Below, piece after piece: positions 43,964-52,176 of a stretch of DNA of 64,000 bases. The DNA comes from Chromatiales bacterium (GTDB taxonomy: Bacteria; Pseudomonadota; Gammaproteobacteria; Steroidobacterales; GCA-2729495), in assembly GCA_020351875.1 (NCBI GenBank), contig CP070671.1, positions 2,141,253 to 2,205,252 on the forward strand. The letters run 5' to 3'. The stretch's first letter is position 1, and every line of letters begins with the position of its first letter. Under the pieces are notes generated by a model. That model made no database searches. It saw only the letters and a list, made by a program, of their open reading frames with translations, and had not been told where the DNA came from. The position numbers and the translations under genes were made by a program.

Positions 43964-44059
43964 ATGTTGGCCCTGCATCCGCACCGGGAAGGTGGCATCG
44001 GCGCCAATTTCGTCATCGACTGGATCGCGGATCAGAGGCTTGCGCTTCCCCTGACCTGA
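43964..44059 (+). CDS. Possible 31-residue small protein
   Basis: ATG with a strong ribosome site (GGGAGG, seven bases away) and a short frame ending just before the membrane-protein gene. The peptide is polar (LHPHREGGIGANFVIDWIAD QRLALPLT). It could be a real small protein, a leader peptide for the next gene, or a remnant of a larger gene. No family recognised. Confidence 0.3.
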   Translation: MLALHPHREGGIGANFVIDWIADQRLALPLT

Positions 44060-44075
44060 GGACAGCCGGCCACGG

Positions 44076-44852
44076 ATGATCGTCGAAGACGTCAATCTCG
44101 GCATACTGCTGTCGCTGCTGGGCGTTGTCACGCTCTCGCTGGTGCATCTTTTCGTATACCGCTTTCGGTTTCTGCAACAGGAGGCCGGCCCGTGGATCTC
44201 CGCCTCCGCCGGCGTCGCGATCGCTTACGTCTTCGTCGATGTCCTGCCGCTGCTGGCTTCCCAGCAGGCCAGGCTGACCGCCGAGGACGCCACCGGCTGG
44301 CTCCGTTTCCTGAAGCATCATGCCTACCTGGTGGCGATGGCGGGCTTCGCCTTTCATTACGCTATCGCGCTGAGCCGCGATGCGCGGAGCAACCCGGACG
44401 CAGCAGGCAGTCTGATCGGTGGCGCGCTGATGCCGAAATTCAGCCTGATCAGCCTGCTGATCTATGCGTTCCTGATCGGGTACCTGATCGGGGAGAAATG
44501 GGACCACGACGGGCAGCCGGGCTTGTTGTTCGCGCTTGCGATGGCCGTGCACTTTATCGGTTTAAATCACCTCGCTTACGAGGAGGCCCCCAGCATCTAC
44601 ATACGCTGGCTGCGCTTCCAGCTGGCCGCAGTCACACTGATCGGCTGGTTGCTGGGGATCCTGACCCGGGTGTCGGATGCCGTGTTTTTCCTGTCTTTTT
44701 CCTTCCTGGCCGGCGGCATCATCGTGGTCGCGATGGCGGTAGAGTTGCCGCGCATCCGGGCCAGAACCCGCGATTTTCTTGCCTTTAACGGCGGGATGCT
44801 GGGCTTTTCCGGTCTGCTGTTGATCGCGGAGTATGTGCGCGAACTTGGCTGA
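44076..44852 (+). CDS. Multi-pass membrane protein of unknown function
   Basis: 258 residues, about eight hydrophobic segments: NLGILLSLLGVVTLSLVHLF, ISASAGVAIAYVFVDVLPLL, YLVAMAGFAFHYAIALS, FSLISLLIYAFLIGYLIG, LLFALAMAVHFIGLNHLAY, AAVTLIGWLLGILTRV, AVFFLSFSFLAGGIIVVAMA and LGFSGLLLIAEYV. The helix IAYVFVDVLPLL and HFIGLNHL are faintly like ZIP metal transporters, but no His-rich loop is present. Family not assigned. Confidence 0.8.
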   Translation: MIVEDVNLGILLSLLGVVTLSLVHLFVYRFRFLQQEAGPWISASAGVAIAYVFVDVLPLLASQQARLTAEDATGWLRFLKHHAYLVAMAGFAFHYAIALSRDARSNPDAAGSLIGGALMPKFSLISLLIYAFLIGYLIGEKWDHDGQPGLLFALAMAVHFIGLNHLAYEEAPSIYIRWLRFQLAAVTLIGWLLGILTRVSDAVFFLSFSFLAGGIIVVAMAVELPRIRARTRDFLAFNGGMLGFSGLLLIAEYVRELG

Positions 44853-45001
44853 CACGTGCTGCTGCGGTGCAGTTGCTCCCGAGGCACATTCCACCACCGA
44901 GTTTTGTCGCGCGCGTTAGCACTTAGTAGTACAGTGGGGCGGTCCTCCCGCGGTGGTAATTGTTGGCACCGCCACTTCTCACAGAGGGGGTAAAACCCAG
45001 C

Positions 45002-45307
45002 ATGGAAAGGCAGGAGAAAGCGAAGCAGGCCGGTGCGGTTGCGAAGAAGGCAACCAAGCCCACGCGCGATACCAAGCTGCAGGATGTCAGCGTGAAACGC
45101 ACCGGCGTGCGCGAGGCGAAACCGAGCACCCGGGCCCAGGTCAAGAAGTCCGCTGGACCCATTTCGGTCGAGCGGCGTCGCCAGTTAATTGCGGAGGCCG
45201 CCTATTTCCGCGCCCTGAGCCGGGGTTTTGAAGGCGGCGACGCGGTGGAAGACTGGCTCGTTGCAGAGCGTGAGGTAGACAAGTCGCTGGCCAAGTCCGC
45301 CGACTGA
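45002..45307 (+). CDS. DUF2934-like protein with basic N-terminus
   Basis: 101 residues from the ATG at 45002, with GAGGGGG upstream. The N-terminal 55 residues are Lys/Ala-rich (KAKQAGAVAKKATKPTR). The C-terminal half is the DUF2934 motif: RRRQLIAEAAYFRALSRGF then DAVEDWLVAEREVDKSL. The domain is common in proteobacteria and uncharacterised; the basic tail suggests nucleic-acid contact. A possible hairpin follows 19 bases after the stop. Confidence 0.82.
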   Translation: MERQEKAKQAGAVAKKATKPTRDTKLQDVSVKRTGVREAKPSTRAQVKKSAGPISVERRRQLIAEAAYFRALSRGFEGGDAVEDWLVAEREVDKSLAKSAD

Positions 45308-45326
45308 CGGCGCGCTGACCCAGTCA

Positions 45327-45351
45327 GTCCGCCGCGTCGGGGCCGGCGGAC
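45327..45351 (+). terminator. Stem-loop after the DUF2934-like gene
   Basis: GTCCGCCG (45327-45334) pairs with CGGCGGAC (45344-45351) around a nine-base loop. No T-run follows, so it is at best a weak terminator or attenuator before the HAD gene. Confidence 0.35.
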
Positions 45352-45418
45352 GGTGCGGGCTGTCCTCGCGGCCTTCCGGCCACGACCCCGACGGCAGCCT
45401 GTTGCGCAGGATCGCATC

Positions 45419-46180
45419 ATGGCGTTCAAGGCTGTGCTCCTCGACATCGCTGGTGTTCTCCACGACGGTCAGGCGCCATACCCGGGCGCCATCGAAGCCG
45501 TGGAGCGCCTGGCTCGGGCTGCGGTGCCGCTGCGTTTCGTCACCAACACCAGCCGTCGAACCCGCGCGACCACCGTGCAGCGCCTGCGTGACATGGGTTT
45601 CGCCGTCGCTGCCGAGCAGGTGTTTACCGCGCCGCTGGCTGCCCGGGCTTACCTGGAGCGGGAGGGCCTGCGGCCGCTGCTGATCATCCATCCCGACCTG
45701 GCCCCGGACTTTGCCGGCCTGGAGACCCGGGATCCGAACGCGGTGTTCCTGGCCGATGCCGCCGAGTACTGCGGCTATGTGGAACTGGATCAGGCATTCG
45801 GCCTGATCAGCGACGGCGCGCCGCTGGTCGCGGTGGGGCGAAACCGTTACTTCCGCGAGGCGGGCCGGCTGCACCTCGATGCCGGTGCCTTCGTCGCGGC
45901 CCTGGAGTACGCGTCCGGCAAGCCCGCGATCGTGGCCGGCAAGCCCGCGCCGGCCTTCTTCCGGGCGGTACTCGACGACCTTAGCGTTGAGCCCGCCGAG
46001 GCCATCATGATCGGTGACGATGTGGAGGCTGACGTTCTCGGCGCGCTGGACAACGGGTTGCAGGCCTGCCTCGTGCAGACCGGCAAGTACCGGGCCGGTG
46101 ACGAGGCCCGCCTGGCGGGAACTGGCGCCCGACTCGCGGCCGACCTGGTTTCGGCGTTAGACTGTCTTACGGGTTCATAA
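45419..46180 (+). CDS. HAD-superfamily phosphatase of the LHPP type (TIGR01458-like)
   Basis: 253 residues from the ATG at 45419. HAD motif I is LLDIAGVLHDG (nucleophile Asp9; the usual second acidic residue is Ala11, as Ser/Ala is normal in this subfamily). Motif II is RFVTNTSRR, the C2 cap lies between, and motif III/IV is KPAPAFF with MIGDDVEADVLGAL near the end. Close to mammalian phospholysine/phosphohistidine phosphatase in layout. Likely a cytoplasmic phosphatase; substrate unknown. Confidence 0.88.
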   Translation: MAFKAVLLDIAGVLHDGQAPYPGAIEAVERLARAAVPLRFVTNTSRRTRATTVQRLRDMGFAVAAEQVFTAPLAARAYLEREGLRPLLIIHPDLAPDFAGLETRDPNAVFLADAAEYCGYVELDQAFGLISDGAPLVAVGRNRYFREAGRLHLDAGAFVAALEYASGKPAIVAGKPAPAFFRAVLDDLSVEPAEAIMIGDDVEADVLGALDNGLQACLVQTGKYRAGDEARLAGTGARLAADLVSALDCLTGS

Positions 46181-46302
46181 GCGCTGCGGCTGGTGGTAGC
46201 ACGCTACGCGCTTACGCTGACAGGTGGCGGCTTGTTTGCGTATATCTACGAATGCCAATGCGGAACCCGGTTAACAATAATGTATCTAATGAAGGTAAAT
46301 AA

Positions 46303-46317
46303 GGGGTACGTTACCCC
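46303..46317. promoter_or_regulatory. Short palindrome just upstream of the exported PIMT gene
   Basis: GGGGTA-CGT-TACCCC, six-base arms and three-base centre, ends eight bases before the ATG at 46326. It sits in an AT-rich 145-base gap (46181-46325) and would cover the ribosome-binding region, so it could be an operator or a hairpin limiting translation. Confidence 0.4.
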
Positions 46318-46325
46318 GTCGCGAT

Positions 46326-47078
46326 ATGTTTAGGGGGTTAATCGTCATGGCGGCGATGTTTGTTGGTTCGACGGCCCCGGCAAGTGCACTCGAAGCGGTA
46401 GCCGCTGAAGAAGTCCAGTACCGGGAAGCCCGAGAAGAACTGGTTGCAGTGATCGAAAATCGGGTGCGCGAGGCACGCGCCTATCTGAGAAAGAGCGAGC
46501 TCGATCCGCGGGTAATGACGGCCATGGCGACGGTGCGCCGGCACGAGTTCGTGCCGGAGGACCTGCGTTTTGCGGCCTACGAAAACCGGCCGCTGCCCAT
46601 TGGCCTGGGTCAGACAATTTCGCAGCCGTCCCTGGTTGCGATGATGACGGACCTGCTGGAACTGCCGACCGAGTGCAAAGTGCTCGAGGTCGGCACCGGT
46701 TCGGGCTACCAGGCGGCCATACTGGGTGAGTTCTGTACCGAGGTGTACAGCATCGAGATCGTGGAGGCGCTGGGCCTGCGGGCCCGCGAGACCCTGGCAG
46801 ACCAGGGCTACGAGAACGTGCGCGTGAGAATCGGCGACGGCTTCGCCGGCTGGCCCGAGCATGCGCCGTTCGACGGGGTCATAGTGACCGCAGCCGTGGA
46901 CGAGCCGCCGCCGCCGCTGGTGGCGCAGCTCCATACGGGCGGGCGCATGGTGATCCCGCTGCGTCGGGCATCCGGCTACGAAGAGCTGGTGGTGATCCGG
47001 AAGAACTCAGACGGTTCGCTGGCTGAGCGCGTGATTTTCCCGGTCCGTTTCGTCCCGTTCACCCGCGACCGCCACTGA
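46326..47078 (+). CDS. pcm: Exported protein-L-isoaspartate O-methyltransferase
   Basis: 250 residues. From the ATG at 46326 the N-terminus is a signal peptide (MFRGLIVMAAMFVGSTAPASA-L). An ATG at 46347 has the better ribosome site (GGGGG, nine bases) but a shorter, less charged leader. The PIMT domain has the isoaspartate loop RPLPIGLGQTISQPSLVAMM, SAM loop VLEVGTGSGYQAAIL, VYSIEIVEAL and VTAAVDEPPPPLV. It repairs L-isoaspartyl residues in aged proteins. A periplasmic version needs SAM outside the cytoplasm, so export is odd but occurs in annotated homologues. Convergent with the permease gene by three bases. Confidence 0.9.
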   Translation: MFRGLIVMAAMFVGSTAPASALEAVAAEEVQYREAREELVAVIENRVREARAYLRKSELDPRVMTAMATVRRHEFVPEDLRFAAYENRPLPIGLGQTISQPSLVAMMTDLLELPTECKVLEVGTGSGYQAAILGEFCTEVYSIEIVEALGLRARETLADQGYENVRVRIGDGFAGWPEHAPFDGVIVTAAVDEPPPPLVAQLHTGGRMVIPLRRASGYEELVVIRKNSDGSLAERVIFPVRFVPFTRDRH

Positions 47079-47081
47079 TCC

Positions 47082-48389
47082 TCAGGCAGCCGACTGGCGT
47101 TTGAGGTGCCAGGCCGAGGCCGCGATGGCCAGGCCGGCCAGCGTGAGGGCGGCGAAAGCGGCCAGCGGCCTTTCCCGCAGCGCCAGCACCAGCACCGCGG
47201 CGCTGGCGCCGACAAACACCAGCGGCGGCAGCGGGTAAGCCCAGGTGCGCCACGGTCGGGGCAGGCCGGGTTCGGTGACCCGCAACACGATCACACCGAG
47301 GGCAGTCAGTCCCGCGAACAGCGTCAGGGTGAAGCCCGCGAAGGTCAGCACGGCTTCGAAAGAACCGGTCGCGAGAAACAGCAGCGCAATGGCCACCTGC
47401 AGCACTATCGCGCGCGCCGGAGCGCCCCGCGACGTCGCTTTCGCCAGTGGCCTGAGCAACGCGATGTCCTCACCGGCCGCCTGCAGCACGCGTGGTCCGG
47501 CCAGCACCATCGCGCTGATGGTGGAAATCAGCAACAGGCATAGCATGCCGCTCATGACGGCGCCGCCCGTGACCCCGAACAGGCGCTGGGCGGACAACGC
47601 ACCGATTTCCACGGTGCCCGCGAGCGCCGGCAGCGGCACGGTGCGCAGGAACACGTAGTTCAGCAGCAGGTAGGCCACGGTGACGATGGCCGTGCCGTGC
47701 AGCAGGGCCATGGGGAGCACCCGCTGCGGCTGGCGTATTTCCGAGGCCACGTATGCTGCCGCATTCCAGCCTGAGTACGCGTAGAACACGAACACCACTG
47801 CCAGGGACAGCGCCGACCCCGACGGCGCGCCGCCGACGGCGTTCATGGCGCTGGCGGGCAGCGGCGGAGCCGCCAGGCCGGCGACGATAAAGACTGCGAT
47901 CAGCAGGAGCTTCAGCGCGGTAGTGATGACCTGGAAACGCTGACCCACGCGCACGTCGACCAGGTGAAACAGCGTGATGGCGAGCAGGGCCGCGGTCCCG
48001 GTCCAGGCCGGGCTGACGGGGTAGATTGTCGCGGCGTACCGGCCCAGGGCCATCGCGGCCAGAGCCACGGGCGCCGCGAAACCCACCGTCACGGATACCA
48101 GCCCGGCGGCCAGGCCCAGCACCGGGTGATAGATGCGGCCAAGAAAGTGGTACTCGCCGCCGGAGCGGGGCAGCGCGGCACCCAGCTCTGCGTAGCAAAG
48201 GGCCCCGCAAAACGCGATCAGGCCGCCCGCGAGCCAGATGCCCAGGAGCCAGGCGGGGTCCGGGACCAGTTCGGCCTGCAGGCCGAGAGTGGTGAATACG
48301 CCGGTGCCCACCATGTTGGCCACCACGATGGCGGCGGCGGAGAAATACCCGAGCACGCGCGGGTCCTGGCCTGAGTCTGCGCTGGTCAC
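47082..48389 (-). CDS. APC-superfamily amino acid permease
   Basis: 435 residues with twelve predicted helices. The first helix has the APC substrate loop IVVANMVGTGVFTTLG (Gly-rich), with SGGEYHFLGRIYHPVLGL at the end of TM3 and FVFYAYSGWNAAAYVASEIRQPQRVLP in TM6. The C-terminus is a short helical tail. Substrate is probably an amino acid, not further defined. Downstream end nearly touches the pcm stop. A 186-base gap separates its start from the divergent DUF1232 gene. Confidence 0.93.
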   Translation of the reverse strand: MTSADSGQDPRVLGYFSAAAIVVANMVGTGVFTTLGLQAELVPDPAWLLGIWLAGGLIAFCGALCYAELGAALPRSGGEYHFLGRIYHPVLGLAAGLVSVTVGFAAPVALAAMALGRYAATIYPVSPAWTGTAALLAITLFHLVDVRVGQRFQVITTALKLLLIAVFIVAGLAAPPLPASAMNAVGGAPSGSALSLAVVFVFYAYSGWNAAAYVASEIRQPQRVLPMALLHGTAIVTVAYLLLNYVFLRTVPLPALAGTVEIGALSAQRLFGVTGGAVMSGMLCLLLISTISAMVLAGPRVLQAAGEDIALLRPLAKATSRGAPARAIVLQVAIALLFLATGSFEAVLTFAGFTLTLFAGLTALGVIVLRVTEPGLPRPWRTWAYPLPPLVFVGASAAVLVLALRERPLAAFAALTLAGLAIAASAWHLKRQSAA

Positions 48390-48575
48390 GGGATGATTAT
48401 CCGTCGGTATCGGGCTCGATGCGCATCGCCAGCCCGTATCCGCTGGTCGCTCATTCCGCGTCTAGGTAGATGCCCGTATATCTGCCGGCGGGCAGGATGC
48501 CTAAAAACATGGCTGCGATGCGGCTCCGACCGGCGGCTCTGGCCGTGTGAGCGGGCCCGCCACAGGAGAGCCACC
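48390..48575. other. Divergent intergenic region
   Basis: 186 bases between the permease start and the DUF1232 ATG. No strong promoter. A short CTGCC/GGCAG stem lies near 48480. Nothing else is distinctive. Confidence 0.25.
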
Positions 48576-49148
48576 ATGCCGATGCAGATCGCCTTTGAAG
48601 TGCCCGACGCGGATCTGGAGCGCTTCGCCGCTATGGCCCAGCGGGTCAAAGCCCAGATGCCGGCGGACGCCGACCCCAGGACGCTGGCCGAGCTGGTGCG
48701 GGTGAAGCTCGAAGGCGCGCGCCGATCCGGCGAATGTCCCGTTTTCATCCTCGAGCGCATCGAGCGGCTCGAACAGCTCGCCGACATGATCGAGGACGAC
48801 GAATGGGGGTTGGAAGGCGACGAACTGACACGTGTGCAGGGCGCGCTGTTCTATTTCGCCGAACCGGTCGACATGATCCCGGACCGGGTGCCGGTGCTCG
48901 GCTTCCTGGACGACGCGGTGATGGTGGAGCTGACATTGCAGGACTTCGAACCGGAGTTGGCCGCGTATGACAAGTTCTGCGGCTTCCGCACCGCGGAGCA
49001 GGAACGCCGTGCGGAACACGGCAGCTCGGAAACGGTGACCAAGGAAGACTGGCTGGCCGACCAGCGCGCGCTATTGCACCGGCAAATGCGCGAACGTCGC
49101 CGAGTTGGCGAAACCGCGCCCGGGGGCTGGAAGATCACGCTGTGGTGA
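48576..49148 (+). CDS. DUF1232 (YkvA-like) protein
   Basis: 190 residues from the ATG at 48576, AGGAGAG upstream. The DUF1232 core is LFYFAEPVDMIPDRVPVLGFLDDAVMVEL, flanked by an N-terminal acidic helix domain (FEVPDADLERFAAMAQRVKAQ) and a basic C-terminal helix. The core is a short, partly membrane-associated hairpin of unknown function. Codon and layout are ordinary. Confidence 0.85.
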   Translation: MPMQIAFEVPDADLERFAAMAQRVKAQMPADADPRTLAELVRVKLEGARRSGECPVFILERIERLEQLADMIEDDEWGLEGDELTRVQGALFYFAEPVDMIPDRVPVLGFLDDAVMVELTLQDFEPELAAYDKFCGFRTAEQERRAEHGSSETVTKEDWLADQRALLHRQMRERRRVGETAPGGWKITLW

Positions 49149-49222
49149 GCCGGCGCTGACCGCAACGCGCCCGGGCCGTGCCGCGGCCGCCGATGTAAGC
49201 TGCCCCAGGTAACATACTGCCC

Positions 49223-50044
49223 ATGCTGTTCAACGCAGGAGTGGCGCTACTGCTGGTCGCGCTGATCGGTTTGTACTTTGCCCGCTTTCGCGGGCAGAGC
49301 CCTGAGGTCTATTCGCCGGCCGCATCCTGGACCCGCGCCGGGATCTATTTCTGCTGCTGTTTCCTGCTGTGCTGGCTGACGGGCACGCAGGCAATGATTC
49401 TGCAAAGCCCGCTGGCCACACCGGAACAGCTCGCCGACCCGGCCTGGATCACCGCGACCGTGGGCCTCACGCTGCTGATTTTCATCGCCTACTGGGGCCT
49501 CTGGGGCAGATATACCCTGCGCTTCGACCGGCGCCTGCACCTGGCCACACAGATACCGTTTGGCCTCATCTGGGGCGCGAGCGCTGCTCAGCTGATCCTC
49601 ACGGTCTGGCACGTGTGCCGGACCCTCGGCCCGGCTTTGCCGGACTGGCAGGTGTGGATCATCACCTGGTTTGTTGCCGGCAGCTGGCACTGGTGGTTCC
49701 ACGATTTCTACTGGGACCTGTACATTGCGCCGGAACATGACACGCCCTTTACCATCGTGGTGAAGACCGCGTTGCTGCACATTCCGCAAACGTCGCTGTG
49801 CACGTTGTACCTGACGGTCTTCGGCAACGTCTGGGTGCTGATCGGGTTACAGACCATCGCGCTGCTGGCCGCGGCGATCTTCATGCGCCTGCCGCCGTGG
49901 TGGTCTACCACAAGCACCCCCGCAGCGCGTCGGCACCCGTTTGTCTTCGGGCTCGCACGTGGCGGCGGTTACCTGTCTCCCGACCCGGCGAACGACCCGT
50001 ACCTGAAGGCTGCGCACTCGCCGCCGAGGAACACGGTATTCTGA
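49223..50044 (+). CDS. Multi-pass membrane protein of unknown function
   Basis: 273 residues, six or seven hydrophobic segments: GVALLLVALIGLYFARF, YFCCCFLLCWLTGTQAMIL, WITATVGLTLLIFIAYWGLWG, IPFGLIWGASAAQLILTVWHV, WQVWIITWFVAGSWHWWFHD, TLYLTVFGNVWVLIGLQTIALLAA. The WHWWFHDFYWDLYIAPEHD segment is rich in His and aromatic residues and could bind metal or heme. I do not recognise the family. Downstream a convergent small gene begins. Confidence 0.78.
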   Translation: MLFNAGVALLLVALIGLYFARFRGQSPEVYSPAASWTRAGIYFCCCFLLCWLTGTQAMILQSPLATPEQLADPAWITATVGLTLLIFIAYWGLWGRYTLRFDRRLHLATQIPFGLIWGASAAQLILTVWHVCRTLGPALPDWQVWIITWFVAGSWHWWFHDFYWDLYIAPEHDTPFTIVVKTALLHIPQTSLCTLYLTVFGNVWVLIGLQTIALLAAAIFMRLPPWWSTTSTPAARRHPFVFGLARGGGYLSPDPANDPYLKAAHSPPRNTVF

Positions 50045-50116
50045 CTGCCGGGCCCCAATTCGAATGCGGCAAGCCCTGCGCGTGACACAAGGCGCTTGCC
50101 TGAACGCCCACTGGCC

Positions 50117-50488
50117 TTATCCGCTGTGCCGCGGGTAGACCATTTCTCCCCCCAGCCAGACCGCGGGCTGCAGGCAGGCGTGACACACGCTGAGTTCCAT
50201 GCCGGCGACGAACAGGTCCGAGTGAATGGGTGCCCACCGCTCGAGGAACACTTCGCCGCCGTTTACCTTGTTCCAGTACGCGACCTTCTGCTCGCGCACT
50301 TCCGGCGGAAACTGCGGGTTCTCGGCCAGGCGCCTGAGATCGTCTCCCCGGATGCGCAGCGGCACGCCCGCGGGGTTGGTGATTCGATCGGCGTAACAGC
50401 TGAACCAGGCCTGCTCGGCCAGCTCCTTGCAGCTGGGGCAGGTGAACCGGGTACTTTGCAGTGAGGCGGCTGTCGTGTCCTGTGCCAT
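50117..50488 (-). CDS. Zinc-ribbon-like protein resembling the N-terminus of DUF4145 proteins
   Basis: 123 residues with two CxxC pairs: FTCPSCKELAEQAW near the start and SVCHACLQPAVWLGGEMVYP near the end. These are the two halves of the zinc-binding head that precedes the DUF4145 domain in many bacterial proteins, and the chain stops right where that domain would begin. So it is either a stand-alone head or a truncated DUF4145 protein. Middle part EVREQKVAYWNKVNGGEVFLERWAP has no clear match. It starts 23 bases after the stop of the sugar dehydrogenase gene on the same strand. Confidence 0.65.
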   Translation of the reverse strand: MAQDTTAASLQSTRFTCPSCKELAEQAWFSCYADRITNPAGVPLRIRGDDLRRLAENPQFPPEVREQKVAYWNKVNGGEVFLERWAPIHSDLFVAGMELSVCHACLQPAVWLGGEMVYPRHSG

Positions 50489-50511
50489 AAGGGCCCGTGC
50501 CTGCCGATGCT

Positions 50512-52095
50512 TCAGTTGTTAGCTGCGGCCGTTTCTGCCGGCCTCAGGCGGATGATCTGGCTGCCCGTCTTGTGCTCAAGGAGCACGTAGAGTTCGCCAT
50601 TCGGTCCCATTTCTATGTCGCGGAACCGGGCCAGGTCCTCCAGCAGGACTTCGGTGTGCACGACCTGGTTGTCCACGACCTCCATTCGCAGCAGGTCCGT
50701 CGCGCGCAGCGTCCCGACCAGGATGCTGTTGCGCCAGTCGGGAAACTCGTTGCCCGTGTAGAAGATGAAGCTGGAGATCGCAATGGCCGGGGTCCTGTCC
50801 ACGACGGGGAACTCGGTATCGGCCGGATCCAGTTCGATGCCAAGTTTTTCAGCGCCATCCACTGGCCTGCCGTCGTAATTGACGCCCTTTGTGAACACGG
50901 GCCAACCGTAGTTGCCGCCCCGTACCAGGCGATTCAGCTCGTCGCCGCCGCGCGGGCCCATCTCCGTGTTCCACAGGTCACCGGTGCGCGAATTGAACTC
51001 CAGTCCCTGCACGCTGCGGTGTCCGTAGGTCCAGATGGAGTCCAGGGCCTCGCGGACGTCGACGAAGGGGTTGTCCTCAGGGATCTCGCCGTCGTCGCGC
51101 AGGCGATGGATCTTGCCGTACGGCAGGTCGAGCTCCTGGCAGCCCATCCAGTCCAGCGGCGCCTTCATGCCGACGCTGATGTAAACGTTGTTCTCGTCAT
51201 CGAAGGCGATCCGGCCACCCGCGGCCAGGTCCGAGGTATTGGTGTAGGTCTCGAGGTCAGCTTTCCAGAGGACCTCTTCGTCGACCCACTCACCGTCCCG
51301 GATCCGCCCGCGGATCAGCCGGTTCATGGAAACGGGCTGTGCGCCGCGGCGGCTGAGGTCGTTGCAGTCCTCGCACCGGTCCGTGTGATGGATGTACACC
51401 CAGCCGTTCGTTTTGTAGTCGGGGTGTATCGCGACGTCCAGCATCCAGCCCAGGCCCTGCACCTGGCCCAGGAAGCTGCCGGCGTCGTCGTAGACCGGCG
51501 GTGTGCCGCGAACGGGTGCAGATTGCTTGCCGTCCGCAGAGATGATGCTGAGACCGCGCATTCTTTCCGACAGCAGGATACGGCCGTCGGGCAGCGGCGC
51601 GATGGAAAACGGCATCGGATCCAGGCCCTCTGCGAGCACCTCGATACGAAAGCTGTGACGCTCGCTGGCGACAGGCTCGGCCGGGATTGCCAGCGGAATG
51701 TTGTCCCGCTTGTCCAGTATGGTCGTGCCCTGGCGCTGCTCGGCCACGTACAGGGCCAGGTTCCAGATCTGGTCCTCTTTCAGTGTCTCCGACCACGCGG
51801 GCATGCCCTTGTCCGGGAAGCCCCGGGCAATGCTCTCCGAAATGTCTTCGACGGAATCGCCGTGCCGCAGGTCCATGCCCACCAGTGGCGTACCCAGCGG
51901 TGCGCCGCGCAGGTCTTCGCCGTGACAGACCGCGCAGTCCCTGTTGAAGCGCTTGATGAAGAAATCACGCATCGGGATCTTGCTGAGGGCTTCCCAGTTG
52001 ATCGTCGCCGGGTCGAACTCCTGGGCGATCGCCTGCGGCCCGCCCGGCAAGACCGTCATCAGCACGACAAGTACGCGCGAAAACTGTTTGTACAT
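50512..52095 (-). CDS. Cytochrome c-fused PQQ-dependent aldose sugar dehydrogenase
   Basis: 527 residues from the ATG at 52095, with signal peptide (VLVVLMTVLPGGPQAIA). A cytochrome c domain comes first: CAVCH (Cys54, Cys57, His58) and a Met ligand near GMPAW. The rest is a six-bladed Asd/GDH-B beta-propeller: SEFRIEVLAEGL-type start, PLPDGRILLSER, WMLDVAIHPDYKTNGWVYIHHTD, TSDLAAGGRIAFDDENNVYIS, GHRSVQGLEFNSRTGDLWNTEMGPRGGDELN and RGGNYGWPVF. It should oxidise sugars in the periplasm and hand electrons to the fused heme. PQQ synthesis genes are not in view. Confidence 0.9.
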   Translation of the reverse strand: MYKQFSRVLVVLMTVLPGGPQAIAQEFDPATINWEALSKIPMRDFFIKRFNRDCAVCHGEDLRGAPLGTPLVGMDLRHGDSVEDISESIARGFPDKGMPAWSETLKEDQIWNLALYVAEQRQGTTILDKRDNIPLAIPAEPVASERHSFRIEVLAEGLDPMPFSIAPLPDGRILLSERMRGLSIISADGKQSAPVRGTPPVYDDAGSFLGQVQGLGWMLDVAIHPDYKTNGWVYIHHTDRCEDCNDLSRRGAQPVSMNRLIRGRIRDGEWVDEEVLWKADLETYTNTSDLAAGGRIAFDDENNVYISVGMKAPLDWMGCQELDLPYGKIHRLRDDGEIPEDNPFVDVREALDSIWTYGHRSVQGLEFNSRTGDLWNTEMGPRGGDELNRLVRGGNYGWPVFTKGVNYDGRPVDGAEKLGIELDPADTEFPVVDRTPAIAISSFIFYTGNEFPDWRNSILVGTLRATDLLRMEVVDNQVVHTEVLLEDLARFRDIEMGPNGELYVLLEHKTGSQIIRLRPAETAAANN

Positions 52096-52176
52096 GGTTG
52101 CAGACACCGGGCCCCCGCGCGAAACATAGCACGGCATGCCAGCGGCGGACGTCCCGCGCCGTCGTGAGAAGGCCGC

